Below, in pieces: positions 40,992 to 49,815 of a stretch of DNA of 64,000 nucleotides (positions are counted from its first letter, which is position 1; each line of letters starts with the position of its first letter). The stretch comes from Jiangella endophytica (lineage in GTDB: Bacteria > Actinomycetota > Actinomycetes > Jiangellales > Jiangellaceae). The DNA lies in contig NZ_QVAI01000002.1 in NCBI RefSeq assembly GCF_003427025.1, positions 310,001 to 374,000 of the forward strand, written 5' to 3'. The notes under the pieces are model-generated. The model was not told the origin of the DNA. It did not search any database and was given only the letters and a program-made list of their open reading frames with translations. Position numbers and translations under genes: made by a program.

Positions 40992-43900
40992 GTGCCTCGA
41001 ACCCATCGAACCTCCCGCTCCCGGCACACGATGTCATCTGGGACTGACGTCAGACCTCGCGGTCGGCGATCGCGGCTCGGATCGGTCCTGCGTGGGCTGG
41101 GAGCGTTGGTCGTCATCGTCGCGGTCCTGGTCGGCATCCCGCTCGCACTGATCGCCGTCGCCGGTCAACCACTACCCGGTTCGCTGCCGAGCTGGAACGA
41201 CATCACGTCCGCGCTCACCGAGCCCGACGACGGGTCACTGTTCCTGCAGGCACTCGTCCTGATCGGGTGGCTGGGCTGGATCAGCTTCGCCGTCGGCCTG
41301 GTCGTCGAGATCCCCGCCGCGCTCAGCGGCCGCAAGGCTCCGCGCCTGCCCGCGCTGCGGTTCCAGCAGCGCGCCGCCGCCGGTCTGGTCGCCGCCGTCG
41401 CCGCCGTGTTCGTCGTCGGGCCGGTCGGCGTGGCCACCGCCGCGGAGCCGATCCAGCCGCCCGCGCAGCAGCCCGCCCCGGTCACGACCACGCAGGCGAC
41501 GCCGGCGCCCGAGGTGGCGACGGCCGAGACCGCGCCCGCCGCTCCCGAGACGCCCGCCCAGCCGGCCACGGTGCAGCGCACGCACACCGTCGAGCGCGGC
41601 GAGTCGCTGTGGCGCATCGCCGAGCAGGAGCTGGGCGACGGCATGCGCTGGCCCGAGATCGCGGAGCTCAACTATGGCACCCCGCAGCCCGGTGGCCGCG
41701 CCCTCGACAACACGCACTGGATCGATCCGGGCTGGCAGCTGCTGCTGCCACCGGAGCCGGCCCCGGCCGCCGTCCCGGTCGCCGACACCGGCGCCACCAC
41801 GCACGTCGTGACCGAGGGCGAGACCCTCTGGGGCATCGCCGAGCAGCGGCTGGGCGACGGCGCCCGCTATCCGGAACTGGTCGACGCCTCCCGCGACACC
41901 GTCCAGCCCGACGGCGCTCGGCTCACCGACCCCGACCTCATCAGGCCGGGCTGGACCATCACCGTGCCGGGCACCGCGGGCACACCGCCGGTGGTCGGCG
42001 ACCCGGTCTCACGCGAGCCGGTCCAGCCGCCGGCCGAGGAGCCGACGCCGCCGGTCGACGAGAACGTGCAGCCGCCCGCCCCGGAACAGCCGCAGGACGA
42101 GGCGCCGCCCGAGGAGGCCCCCGCGGAGGAGGCACCGGCCGAGGAGCAGCCGCCGGCCGACGAGCAGGTGCAGCCGCCGGTCGCCGAACAGCCCGGCGAC
42201 TCCGAGGTCGGCGACTCCGCCACGCAGGCCGTCGGCGACGACGTCGACGTGCCCATCCGCACGGCCGCCGGCGTCGGCGCCCTGCTGGCGGCTGGTGTCC
42301 TGGCCTTCCTCGCCGCCCGGCGACGCACCCAGCAGCGCCGGCGGGAGCCCGGCGAGCGCATCGCCATGCCGGTCGGCGCGGTCGCCGCCACCGAGCGCGA
42401 ACTGCGCGGCGTCGCCGACCCGATGAGCGTCGAGGTGGTCGACCTCGCGCTGCGCGGGCTGGCCGCCGACTGCGCCCGGCGTGGAGTGTCGCTGCCGCCG
42501 CTGCGCATCGGGCGGCTCACGTCCGAGCAGTTCGAGCTCTACCTCGCCGACGCCGCGGAGCTGCCGGCGCCGTTCGTCGCCACCGACCAGGGCCACGTGT
42601 GGCTGCTGCCGGCCGCCGCCGGACGCGCCTTCGACGCCGCCGAGCTGCGCGAGGTCCCGGCGCCGTACCCGAGCCTGGTCACCGTCGGCCACGGCCCCGA
42701 GGACGGCCACCTGCTGCTCGACCTCGAACGACTCGGCACCCTCGCCGTCGTGGGCGAGCGCGAGCCGTCCCGCGAGGTCATGGCCGCCCTCGCGGTCGAG
42801 CTGGCCACCAGCCCGTGGGCCGACGACCTGCAGGTCACGCTGGTCGGCACCTGCCCTGAGCTGGCGAGCGGCCTCGACACCGGCCGCATCCGCTACCTGC
42901 CGACGGTGGGCAGCCTGCTCACCGAGCTGGGCACGCGTTCCCGGCACGACCGCGTCGCCATGGCCGAGTCCGGCGCCTACTCGCTCGACGACGCCCGTGC
43001 CCGCGGGGTCGCCGTCGCCGCGTGGACACCCGAGATCGTGTTGCTCGGTGAGCCGCTCGGCCCCGACCAGGACGCGCAGCTCGCCGAGCTGGTCGAGTCC
43101 CTGCCCCGGGTGGCCGTCGCGGCGGTGACCAGCGGTCATGGTGCCGTTGGACAATGGTCGCTGGAACTGTCCGCCGCCGCGCCCGACGACGCCGTCCTGC
43201 AACCGGTGGGCGTCGATGTCCAGCCGCAGCGGCTCGACCAGCACCAGTACCGGCGCATCCTCGAGCTGCTGGGCGTCACCACCCAGCCGGCCCGGCCCTG
43301 GGTCGACGCCGGGGGCCGTCCGGCCGACGAGCCGGAGCCCGACGACGTCGGTCCCGGCCTGCTCGACAACCTCGAGGCCGACTTCGACCGGCTGGCGGCC
43401 GCGGCCGGGCCGGTCGTGGAGCCGGCCGGCGTCGACGACGTCGCCGCGGTGCCGCAGCAGACCGGCCCGGAGTCGGCCGACGAGGTCCCGGCGGCGCCCT
43501 CGCCCGCACCGGTTCCGGGCGAGGGACCGACCGTCCTGCTGCTCGGCCCGGTCGAGGTCGAGGACGCCGAGGGACCGGTCGAGCAGTCGAAGTACCGGCA
43601 GCTGACCGAGATCGCCGCGTTCATCACACTGCACCCGGGCCTCGGGCACGCGGCGCTCGACGACGCCATGTGGCCGGGCAGCCGGGTCACCCAGAACACC
43701 CGCAACACCGCCATCTCCAAGCTGCGCCGCTGGTTCGGCCGCGATACCCACGGCGACGACTACCTGCCGCGGGTCGATTCCGGCTACCGCTTCCACCCGG
43801 GCGTCACCACCGACTGGGACGAATGGCGCTCGCTGGTCGGCGACGACCCCGCGCTGGCCGGCACCCAGCAGCTGGTCGCGGCGCTCGAACTGGTCCGCGG

Positions 43901-44270
43901 CCAGCCGTTCACCGGCGTGAACCCGCGCCGCTACGGCTGGGCAGAGCACCTGAAGCAGGAGATGATCTCGGCCATCGTCGACGCCGCCCACGAGCTGGCC
44001 CAGCGGGCCCTGCGTGGCGGCGACGCCCACCTCGCCCGCAAGGCCTCGACCATCGGCCTGCAGGTCGAGCCCGGCATGGAGCTGCTGTGGCGCGACCGCA
44101 TCAAGGCCGAGCACCTGGCCGGCAACCGCTCCGGCATCGACGACGCCATCGCCCGCATGACGGCCATCAGCGCCGACCTCGGCGACGACCTCGAGACCGC
44201 CACCGTCCGGCTGATCGCCGAGCTCACCAGCCCGGCGCCGGAACACTCGGGCGTGCCGGAACGCCTCTAG
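40992..44270 (+). CDS. membrane LysM-BTAD transcriptional-regulator-like protein
   Basis: A 1092-aa protein. N-terminal helices lie at about 30-58, 83-111 and 127-151. Two LysM peptidoglycan-binding modules (about 198-255 and 272-327; HTVERGESLWRIA, HVVTEGETLWGIA) are separated by Ala/Pro linkers. A Pro/Glu-rich stretch and a fourth helix (about 423-443) follow. A long cytoplasmic region ends in a winged-helix DNA-binding domain (about 853-945) and a BTAD helical domain (about 950-1070), as in SARP/AfsR-type regulators. GTG 40992 has GGAG seven bases upstream; a Met 13 codons later is the alternative. The layout suggests a wall-sensing regulator tethered to the membrane, co-transcribed with tad. 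Whether it is cleaved is unknown. Confidence 0.88.
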   Translation: MPRTHRTSRSRHTMSSGTDVRPRGRRSRLGSVLRGLGALVVIVAVLVGIPLALIAVAGQPLPGSLPSWNDITSALTEPDDGSLFLQALVLIGWLGWISFAVGLVVEIPAALSGRKAPRLPALRFQQRAAAGLVAAVAAVFVVGPVGVATAAEPIQPPAQQPAPVTTTQATPAPEVATAETAPAAPETPAQPATVQRTHTVERGESLWRIAEQELGDGMRWPEIAELNYGTPQPGGRALDNTHWIDPGWQLLLPPEPAPAAVPVADTGATTHVVTEGETLWGIAEQRLGDGARYPELVDASRDTVQPDGARLTDPDLIRPGWTITVPGTAGTPPVVGDPVSREPVQPPAEEPTPPVDENVQPPAPEQPQDEAPPEEAPAEEAPAEEQPPADEQVQPPVAEQPGDSEVGDSATQAVGDDVDVPIRTAAGVGALLAAGVLAFLAARRRTQQRRREPGERIAMPVGAVAATERELRGVADPMSVEVVDLALRGLAADCARRGVSLPPLRIGRLTSEQFELYLADAAELPAPFVATDQGHVWLLPAAAGRAFDAAELREVPAPYPSLVTVGHGPEDGHLLLDLERLGTLAVVGEREPSREVMAALAVELATSPWADDLQVTLVGTCPELASGLDTGRIRYLPTVGSLLTELGTRSRHDRVAMAESGAYSLDDARARGVAVAAWTPEIVLLGEPLGPDQDAQLAELVESLPRVAVAAVTSGHGAVGQWSLELSAAAPDDAVLQPVGVDVQPQRLDQHQYRRILELLGVTTQPARPWVDAGGRPADEPEPDDVGPGLLDNLEADFDRLAAAAGPVVEPAGVDDVAAVPQQTGPESADEVPAAPSPAPVPGEGPTVLLLGPVEVEDAEGPVEQSKYRQLTEIAAFITLHPGLGHAALDDAMWPGSRVTQNTRNTAISKLRRWFGRDTHGDDYLPRVDSGYRFHPGVTTDWDEWRSLVGDDPALAGTQQLVAALELVRGQPFTGVNPRRYGWAEHLKQEMISAIVDAAHELAQRALRGGDAHLARKASTIGLQVEPGMELLWRDRIKAEHLAGNRSGIDDAIARMTAISADLGDDLETATVRLIAELTSPAPEHSGVPERL

Positions 44271-44277
44271 GCCCCCG

Positions 44278-44323
44278 CACGAGAGGGCGCCGCACCCGGA
44301 TGGCCGGGGCGGCGCCCTTCGTG
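44278..44323. terminator. strong bidirectional terminator hairpin
   Basis: CAC GAG AGGGCGCCGC (44278-44293) pairs with GCGGCGCCCTTCGTG (44309-44323) with one bulged base and a 15-base loop. It lies between the convergent stops of the LysM-BTAD gene (44270) and the secreted-protein gene (44344). Confidence 0.85.
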
Positions 44324-44343
44324 TGTGCCGAAGCCGATGCTGC

Positions 44344-45267
44344 TCAGCGGGTGCGGACCAGCGCCTGGATCTCGCCGACCGGGACGACGGTGCCGTTCCA
44401 CGGGCTCTCCAGGGTGTCCGGCACACCCGGCAGGACCAGCTCGACGCCACCCATGGTGAACGTGACGTCGTAGACGAGGCGCGCCTGGGCGGCGAAGCCC
44501 GGCCGGCCGTCGAAGTCCTCGGCCGTCTGCTCGTGCGACATCTCCAGGTAGACGTGCTGGCAGGCACGCGAGCGCAGGTCGGGGTCGCAGTCGATGACGT
44601 CGGAGCCGTCGGCCGGGTCGATCTCGACGTGACTGAGGGTGCCGGTGGCCTGCAGCGGGCCGGCCACGCTGCCGATGATCTCGCCGTCGCCGAGGCCGTC
44701 GAGCATGAACCGGGTCTCGGCGCCGACGTAGGTCAGGCCGGCCGGCTGGAAGCTCATGGTGAACGCGGGGGTCTGCAGGCGGCCCAGGGCCTGCCAGCCG
44801 AGGCCCGGCAGTGCGTCCTCGTACGGCTCGATCCACCGCCACCGCGCGTAGAGTTCCTCCTGGCCAGGAACGCGGCACTGGACGAACGTGAAGATGTGGT
44901 CCGGGCCGGGCCGGGTCTCCTCGGCCGGCCACTGGTCCTCGGGCAGCGGCGACGGGATGTCGGCCCGGCAGGCCTTCGTGCCGAGGCAGAACTCGTCGTA
45001 CGGCTCTTCGGTGAGGTCGCAGCGCGGGCCGTTGCCGCCCCCGCCGCCATCGCCGCCATCGCCCTCCTCGTCGGGGTCGGGGCAGATGTTGACGTATTCG
45101 AACACGCCCGGGCTGACCTGGATGAGGACGTAGCAGGGGTCGTTGGCGGGGTCGACCGCGGCCGTACGCACGCCGGCCGCCTGGCCGGGTGCGATGCCGC
45201 CCAGCAGGCCGACCAGCAGGACGGCGACGGCCGTCAGGACCTGGGACACGCGTCGGGGGGTCAGCAT
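44344..45267 (-). CDS. secreted protein of unknown function next to the tad locus
   Basis: A 307-aa protein with a signal peptide (MLTPRRVS followed by a hydrophobic core, cleavage probably after AQA at about 31). A Gly/Asp-rich linker follows (about 60-80), then a beta-rich domain (about 85-307) with about eight cysteines, several likely paired (ICPDP, RCDLT, FCLG, ACRAD, QCRV, DCDPD, ACQH). ATG 45267 has GGAGGG upstream and overlaps the lipoprotein stop by seven bases. I recognise no family. Its place opposite the tad operon suggests a surface or pilus-associated factor, by inference only. Confidence 0.78.
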   Translation of the reverse strand: MLTPRRVSQVLTAVAVLLVGLLGGIAPGQAAGVRTAAVDPANDPCYVLIQVSPGVFEYVNICPDPDEEGDGGDGGGGGNGPRCDLTEEPYDEFCLGTKACRADIPSPLPEDQWPAEETRPGPDHIFTFVQCRVPGQEELYARWRWIEPYEDALPGLGWQALGRLQTPAFTMSFQPAGLTYVGAETRFMLDGLGDGEIIGSVAGPLQATGTLSHVEIDPADGSDVIDCDPDLRSRACQHVYLEMSHEQTAEDFDGRPGFAAQARLVYDVTFTMGGVELVLPGVPDTLESPWNGTVVPVGEIQALVRTR

Positions 45268-45812
45268 GTGATGGTCCCTCCAGGTTCGATCGGATCGCCG
45301 ATGAGCCACGAACCGCCGGACTCGACGACTTCGTACACCACGGGATGGGGGGTCGACAGCTCCTCGGCCGGCGGGATGGTCTCACCCGTCGTGAGCTGGG
45401 GGGCCCACCCGGACTCGTCCATGCAGGCGCTGACCACCCCGGACCGGTCGACGACCTGGACGTTGACATCGCTGATGACTGGCTCGCCGACTCGGACGAT
45501 GCCCTGGTCGGCGTAGCGGGAGGCGATGCCGACGTTGAGTTCGGTGGTCTCGTCGGTGGCGAGGCCCTCGAACAGCCCTGCGAGGTCGTCGGCGCGACCG
45601 CTCTGGGCCTCGACGACGGCGACGATGAAGTCGTCGAACACCGTTCGAATCTGCTCTTCGGCCTGGGCAGCGGCATCTTGGGTGACGGTGGCTGTGGGCG
45701 TGGGGGACGCGGGATCGCCGGTGTCGTCGTCGCCGCTGCATGCGGCCACGACTGCGATGCTCACCAAGCCGACCGTGAAGCGCCAGCCCGTCCGGGGAAA
45801 CGAGCCGTTCAT
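45261..45812 (-). CDS. lipoprotein with NTF2-like domain (tentative)
   Basis: A 183-aa lipoprotein. A signal peptide (about 1-25) has the lipobox VVAAC, a Thr/Asp/Pro linker follows, and the folded domain (about 45-183) has the helix-helix-strand pattern of NTF2-like or mycobacterial-type small lipoproteins. It includes FDDFIVAVVEAQSG and WLIGDPIEP. The start at ATG 45812 leaves a normal signal peptide; the longer frame does not. Its stop overlaps the next gene, so the pair is co-translated. Function unknown. Confidence 0.8.
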   Translation of the reverse strand: MNGSFPRTGWRFTVGLVSIAVVAACSGDDDTGDPASPTPTATVTQDAAAQAEEQIRTVFDDFIVAVVEAQSGRADDLAGLFEGLATDETTELNVGIASRYADQGIVRVGEPVISDVNVQVVDRSGVVSACMDESGWAPQLTTGETIPPAEELSTPHPVVYEVVESGGSWLIGDPIEPGGTITC

Positions 45813-45938
45813 GCAGGGACAATAGCGATCAAGACGTGACACGGGCAACAGGAACGTCGTGAACGGTGGATGTCATTTCCGCTGGCCGCGCCGGAAATCC
45901 GAGCTCGCCGCGAGGCGGTTGAGGGCCCTCGCTGTGGG

Positions 45939-45944
45939 TAGAAT
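45939..45944 (+). promoter_or_regulatory. candidate -10 element of the cwlM promoter
   Basis: TAGAAT at 45939-45944 matches the actinobacterial -10 consensus (TANNNT). A TTGAGG 14 bases upstream is a poor -35 with short spacing. It would give a leader of about 110 bases before ATG 46060. Confidence 0.4.
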
Positions 45945-45974
45945 CGGGCCCGAGCTGTGGCGGAGGGTTGTGCG

Positions 45975-45990
45975 GGTTCCACGTGAAACG
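45975..45990. promoter_or_regulatory. degenerate parS-like palindrome
   Basis: GGTTCCACGTGAAACG differs from the parS core GTTTCACGTGAAAC at one position (T to C). It lies between the candidate cwlM promoter and the cwlM start. Binding by ParB is possible but not shown. Confidence 0.45.
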
Positions 45991-46059
45991 GGAGCCGACG
46001 GAGCTGGTACGTCGTACAGCCCGATGTCAGAACACGGCCCAGGGAAGGACCACCTCCGG

Positions 46060-47196
46060 ATGACCTCGCTTCGGTACCAGTTGGGCGACACCGGTCCGGC
46101 GATCGCGGAGATCCGCTCCAAGCTCACGCAGCTCGGACTCCTCGACGACACCGCGCCGGGCCCCAGCACGTTCGACGAGGACGTGGCCCAGGCGGTGCGC
46201 CAGTTCCAGCAGGAGCGCGGCCTCACGGCCACCGGTGTCGTCGACGCCACGACCTACCGGGTGCTCGACGAAGCGCGCTGGCGGCTCGGCGACCGCCTGC
46301 TGTCGTACGTGGTGGGCAACCCGCAGGCCGGCGACGACGTCATCGCGCTGCAGCGGCGGCTGTCCGAGCTGGGCTTCGACGTCGGACGGGTCGACGGCGT
46401 GTTCGGTGCGCGCGTCGGCGACGCTCTCCGCGACTTCCAGCGCAACATCGGCCTGCCCGCCGACGGCACCTGCGGGCCCAGCACGTTCAAGGCACTCGGC
46501 CGGCTCGCCCCCATCGTCACCGGTGGCCGGCCCGAGAGCCTGCGCGCCGTCGAGGCGCTGCGCCAGGCCGGCAAGCGGCTGCCGGGCAAGGTCGTCGTCA
46601 TCGATCCCGGCCACGGCGGGCCCGACCGCGGCCACCGCGCGAACGGTCTCGACGAGGCCGCCGTCGTCGAGGACCTCGCCGCCCGCATCGAGGGCAGGCT
46701 GACGGCCACGGGCGTCCAGACCTACCTGACCAGGGGCCCGGGCTCCGACGCGTCGCCCGGTGAGGCCGAGCGGGCCGCATTTGCCAACGACTCCGGCGCC
46801 AACCTGCTCATCTCGCTGCACGTCGACGCTCACGCGAACCCGCACGCGTCGGGGGTGGCCACCTACTTCTACGGCAGCCGCGAGCCGGGCACCGCCAGCG
46901 CCATCGGCGAGCAGTTCGCCGGGCTGGTGCAGCGCGAGATCGTCGCCCGCACCGACCTCGTCGACTGCCGGGCGCACCCGAAGACGTGGGACCTCCTGCG
47001 GCACACCCGCATGGCCGCGGTGCGGGTCGAGCTCGGCTACATCACCAACGACGGCGACGCCGCCCGGCTGGCCGATCCCGACTTCCGCGACGTCGTGGCC
47101 GAGGCCATCGTCGTCGCCATCCAGCGGGTCTACCTGCCGTCGGGCGAGGACGCCGCCACCGGCGCGCTGCGGTTCCACGACCTGGCCACGGGCTGA
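46060..47196 (+). CDS. cwlM: N-acetylmuramoyl-L-alanine amidase-like CwlM
   Basis: A 378-aa protein without signal peptide. It has two peptidoglycan-binding modules (about 3-75 and 85-155) followed by an amidase_3 domain (about 178-370). The zinc-site motifs look complete: DPGHGG, the following Glu in GLDEAA, LLISLHVDAH and the catalytic VELGYITN. In M. tuberculosis CwlM is a cytoplasmic regulator of MurA rather than an enzyme. I prefer ATG 46060 (GGGAAGGA upstream) over ATG 46024. It is followed by an aminotransferase and a Ddl-like ligase, a peptidoglycan-related trio on the way to parB. Confidence 0.93.
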   Translation: MTSLRYQLGDTGPAIAEIRSKLTQLGLLDDTAPGPSTFDEDVAQAVRQFQQERGLTATGVVDATTYRVLDEARWRLGDRLLSYVVGNPQAGDDVIALQRRLSELGFDVGRVDGVFGARVGDALRDFQRNIGLPADGTCGPSTFKALGRLAPIVTGGRPESLRAVEALRQAGKRLPGKVVVIDPGHGGPDRGHRANGLDEAAVVEDLAARIEGRLTATGVQTYLTRGPGSDASPGEAERAAFANDSGANLLISLHVDAHANPHASGVATYFYGSREPGTASAIGEQFAGLVQREIVARTDLVDCRAHPKTWDLLRHTRMAAVRVELGYITNDGDAARLADPDFRDVVAEAIVVAIQRVYLPSGEDAATGALRFHDLATG

Positions 47197-47323
47197 GTCC
47201 GACCTGCCCGAATCGCGGGCAATGGATTAGCCACGCCCTGCCCGATGAGGCACAGTTGACCCTGGGGTACCGGTGTTTCCGGCCCCGTCGTCTGTGTCGG
47301 TCCTTGTTCCGGGAGGTGTGTAC

Positions 47324-48658
47324 GTGAGCCAGCAGTCCAGCCCGAACCGGAAGACGACCGACGCAGCAGCCACCGGCTCACGTCTGGACTCATACGTCGA
47401 CCGTTACGCCACCCGCACGCACGGCATGACGGCCTCCGAGGTGCGCTCGCTGTTCGCGGTCGCTTCGCGGCCCGAGGTCGTGTCGCTGGCCGGCGGCATG
47501 CCGAACATCTCCGGGCTGCCGCTCGACGTCGTCGGCTCACTGGTCAACGACCTCGTCGCCAAGCGCGGCATGACGGCGCTCCAGTACGGCTCCGGCCAGG
47601 GCGACCCCACGCTGCGCGAGCAGATCTGTGACGTCATGCGGCCGGTCGGCATCGTGGCGCATCCCGACGACGTCACCGTCACGGTCGGTTCACAGCAGGC
47701 GCTCGACCTCGTCACCCGCATCTTCATCGACCCTGGCGACGTCATTCTGGCCGAGGCGCCGTCGTACGTCGGCGCGCTGGGGACATTCCGCTCGTACCAG
47801 GCGTCGGTCGTACACGTCGAGATGGACGACCACGGGCTGGTGCCCGAGCGACTGAGCGCGGCCATCGACGCCGTCCGTGCCGCCGGCAAGCGCATCAAGT
47901 TCCTGTACACCATCCCGAGCTACCACAACCCGGCCGGCGTCACCATGACGGCGGCGCGCCGGGCCGAGGTGCTCGAGATCTGCCGCCGGGCCGACGTCCT
48001 CATCATCGAGGACGACCCCTACGGCCTGCTGGGCTTCGACGGCGAGGTGCCGCGCGCCATCCGGGCCGACGACGCAGAACGGGTCATCTACCTGGGCTCC
48101 TTCTCCAAGACGTTCGCGCCGGGTCTGCGCGTCGGCTGGGCGCTGGCGCCGCATGCCGTCCGCGAGAAGCTCGTGCTCGCCGCCGAGAACAGCGTCCTCT
48201 GCCCGCCGGCGTTCAGCCAGCTCACGGTCTCCGAGTACCTCGCCGGCCACGACTGGATGGCGCAGGTCAAGGACTTCCGCGAGACCTACCGCGAGCGGCG
48301 CGACGCCATGCTCGAGGCGCTCGACGACCTCATGCCGGCCGGCGCGCACTGGACCCGTCCGTCCGGGGGGTTCTACGTGTGGCTCACGCTGCCCGAGGGC
48401 ATCGACGCCAAGGCCATGCTGCCGCGCGCCGTCACCAGCCGGGTGGCCTACGTTCCCGGCACCGCCTTCTTCGCCGACGGTTTCGGTGCGCGCTCCATGC
48501 GGCTGTCGTACTGTTACCCGACACCCGAGCGCATCCGCGAGGGCGTTCGCCGGCTGGCGCAGGTCATCGAGCAGGAGATGGAGCTGCGCACCACGTTCGG
48601 GGCCTGGAGTGCCGCACAGCGGCCCGGACTCGACGCACCGGCGCCAGACCTGAGTTGA
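47324..48658 (+). CDS. PLP-dependent aminotransferase, class I/II (2-aminoadipate/GntR-C type)
   Basis: A 444-aa fold-type I aminotransferase. Lys262 in GSFSKTFAPGLRVGW is the PLP lysine. The PLP-binding YGSGQG-D motif, the Asn/Tyr pair in PSYHNPAG and the Asp of IIEDDPYG are present. It resembles the aminotransferase domain of MocR-type regulators but lacks the GntR winged helix, so it is probably an enzyme (2-aminoadipate or aromatic/D-amino-acid transaminase-like). GTG 47324 has GGGAGG seven bases upstream. It lies between cwlM and a Ddl-like gene; a role in amino-acid supply for the wall is inferred. Confidence 0.9.
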   Translation: MSQQSSPNRKTTDAAATGSRLDSYVDRYATRTHGMTASEVRSLFAVASRPEVVSLAGGMPNISGLPLDVVGSLVNDLVAKRGMTALQYGSGQGDPTLREQICDVMRPVGIVAHPDDVTVTVGSQQALDLVTRIFIDPGDVILAEAPSYVGALGTFRSYQASVVHVEMDDHGLVPERLSAAIDAVRAAGKRIKFLYTIPSYHNPAGVTMTAARRAEVLEICRRADVLIIEDDPYGLLGFDGEVPRAIRADDAERVIYLGSFSKTFAPGLRVGWALAPHAVREKLVLAAENSVLCPPAFSQLTVSEYLAGHDWMAQVKDFRETYRERRDAMLEALDDLMPAGAHWTRPSGGFYVWLTLPEGIDAKAMLPRAVTSRVAYVPGTAFFADGFGARSMRLSYCYPTPERIREGVRRLAQVIEQEMELRTTFGAWSAAQRPGLDAPAPDLS

Positions 48659-48674
48659 GGGGTTTCGTTCCAGC

Positions 48675-49640
48675 ATGAGTGATCTGGGCCGCGTTCTCGT
48701 GATCGCCGGCGGTCTCTCGCACGAGCGCGACGTGTCGCTGCGTTCGGGCCGTCGGGTGGCCGAGGCGTTGCGTGAGGTGGGTCTCGACGTCGAACAACGC
48801 GACGCCGACGCCGACCTGCTCCCGTCGCTGCGCCAGGACGCTCCGGACGTCGTGTTTCCGCTGCTGCACGGTGTGTCGGGCGAGGACGGCGCCATCCAGG
48901 AGGTGTTGACGCTGGCCGGGCTTCCATACGTCGGCTCGGCGCCGGCGGCCTGCCGGCTGGCGTTCGACAAGCCGGTGGCCAAGGCCATCGTGCGGCGGGC
49001 GGGCATCGCCACGCCGGCGGCGACCGTGCTGTCGCAGTCGACCTTCCGCGAGCTGGGCGCCGCCGTGCTGCTCGATGCCCTGGTCGCCCGGCTCGGGCTG
49101 CCGCTGGTGGTCAAGCCCGCCCGCGGTGGGTCCGCTCTGGGCACGACGGTCGTGCGTTCGGCCGGCGAGCTGCCCGCGGCCATGGTCGAGTGCTTCGCCT
49201 ACGGCGAGCGAGCACTCATCGAGCAGTGGATCGACGGCACCGAGGTCGCGGTGTCGGTCCTCGACACCGGCGACGGCCCGAACGCGCTGCCCGGCGTCGA
49301 GATCGTGCCGGAGTCGGGCACCTACGACTACCACGCCCGCTACACCGCCGGAGCCACCGAGTTCTTCGTGCCGGCCCGACTCGACGCCGACGTGGCCACG
49401 GCGGTCGCCGAGGTCGCCGTGGCGGCACACCGCACGCTCGGACTCAGCGACCTGTCGCGTACCGACGTCATCGTCGACCACGACGGCGTCCCGTGGCTCC
49501 TGGACGTCAACGTCGCGCCGGGCATGACGGAGACGTCGCTGCTGCCGCAGTCGGTCCAGGCGGCCGGGCTCGACCTCGGTGTGCTGGCCCACGAGTTGCT
49601 CGCCGCCGTCGTCGACCGGCATCTGCGCACCGCCGGCTGA
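48675..49640 (+). CDS. D-alanine--D-alanine ligase-like ATP-grasp enzyme
   Basis: A 321-aa ATP-grasp ligase of the Ddl family. The N-terminus is VLVIAGGLSHERDVSLRSG. The substrate and Mg motifs HGVSGEDGAIQ, VKPARGGSALGT and DVNVAPGMTETSL correspond to the Ddl signatures; the usual EVNT-x-PG-x-T reads DVNVAPGMT. The size is close to E. coli DdlB. It may be the housekeeping ligase or a specialised one; a second ddl would be expected elsewhere in the genome. It starts 16 bases after the aminotransferase stop and converges on parB. Confidence 0.85.
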   Translation: MSDLGRVLVIAGGLSHERDVSLRSGRRVAEALREVGLDVEQRDADADLLPSLRQDAPDVVFPLLHGVSGEDGAIQEVLTLAGLPYVGSAPAACRLAFDKPVAKAIVRRAGIATPAATVLSQSTFRELGAAVLLDALVARLGLPLVVKPARGGSALGTTVVRSAGELPAAMVECFAYGERALIEQWIDGTEVAVSVLDTGDGPNALPGVEIVPESGTYDYHARYTAGATEFFVPARLDADVATAVAEVAVAAHRTLGLSDLSRTDVIVDHDGVPWLLDVNVAPGMTETSLLPQSVQAAGLDLGVLAHELLAAVVDRHLRTAG

Positions 49641-49653
49641 CTCGCATTCGTCC

Positions 49654-49736
49654 GGTCGGTGGGTGCGGAAGCCGTCTCCGCCCGCCTCGCTCGGATGCCC
49701 GCAGCCTACCCCTGACGGCATCTCCACCCACCGACC
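49654..49736. terminator. long bidirectional hairpin between ddl-like and parB
   Basis: GGTCGGTGGGTG (49654-49665) and CACCCACCGACC (49725-49736) are perfect 12-bp complements. Further inside, GCCGTC and GACGGC also pair. The element lies between the convergent stops at 49640 and 49816 and probably terminates both. Confidence 0.75.
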
Positions 49737-49815
49737 TGGCTGACCTGTCGGCTCGCGGTCCGGCCGACCTGGATCACGGTGCTGTCCACCGGCCTCGCTG
49801 GTGATTCGCGGCGGG

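Noticed and set aside
16395-45812. Integrative conjugative element with att sites
   Set aside because: No integrase, excisionase, tRNA target or flanking direct repeats could be found at the block edges; described as a T4SS-like locus instead.
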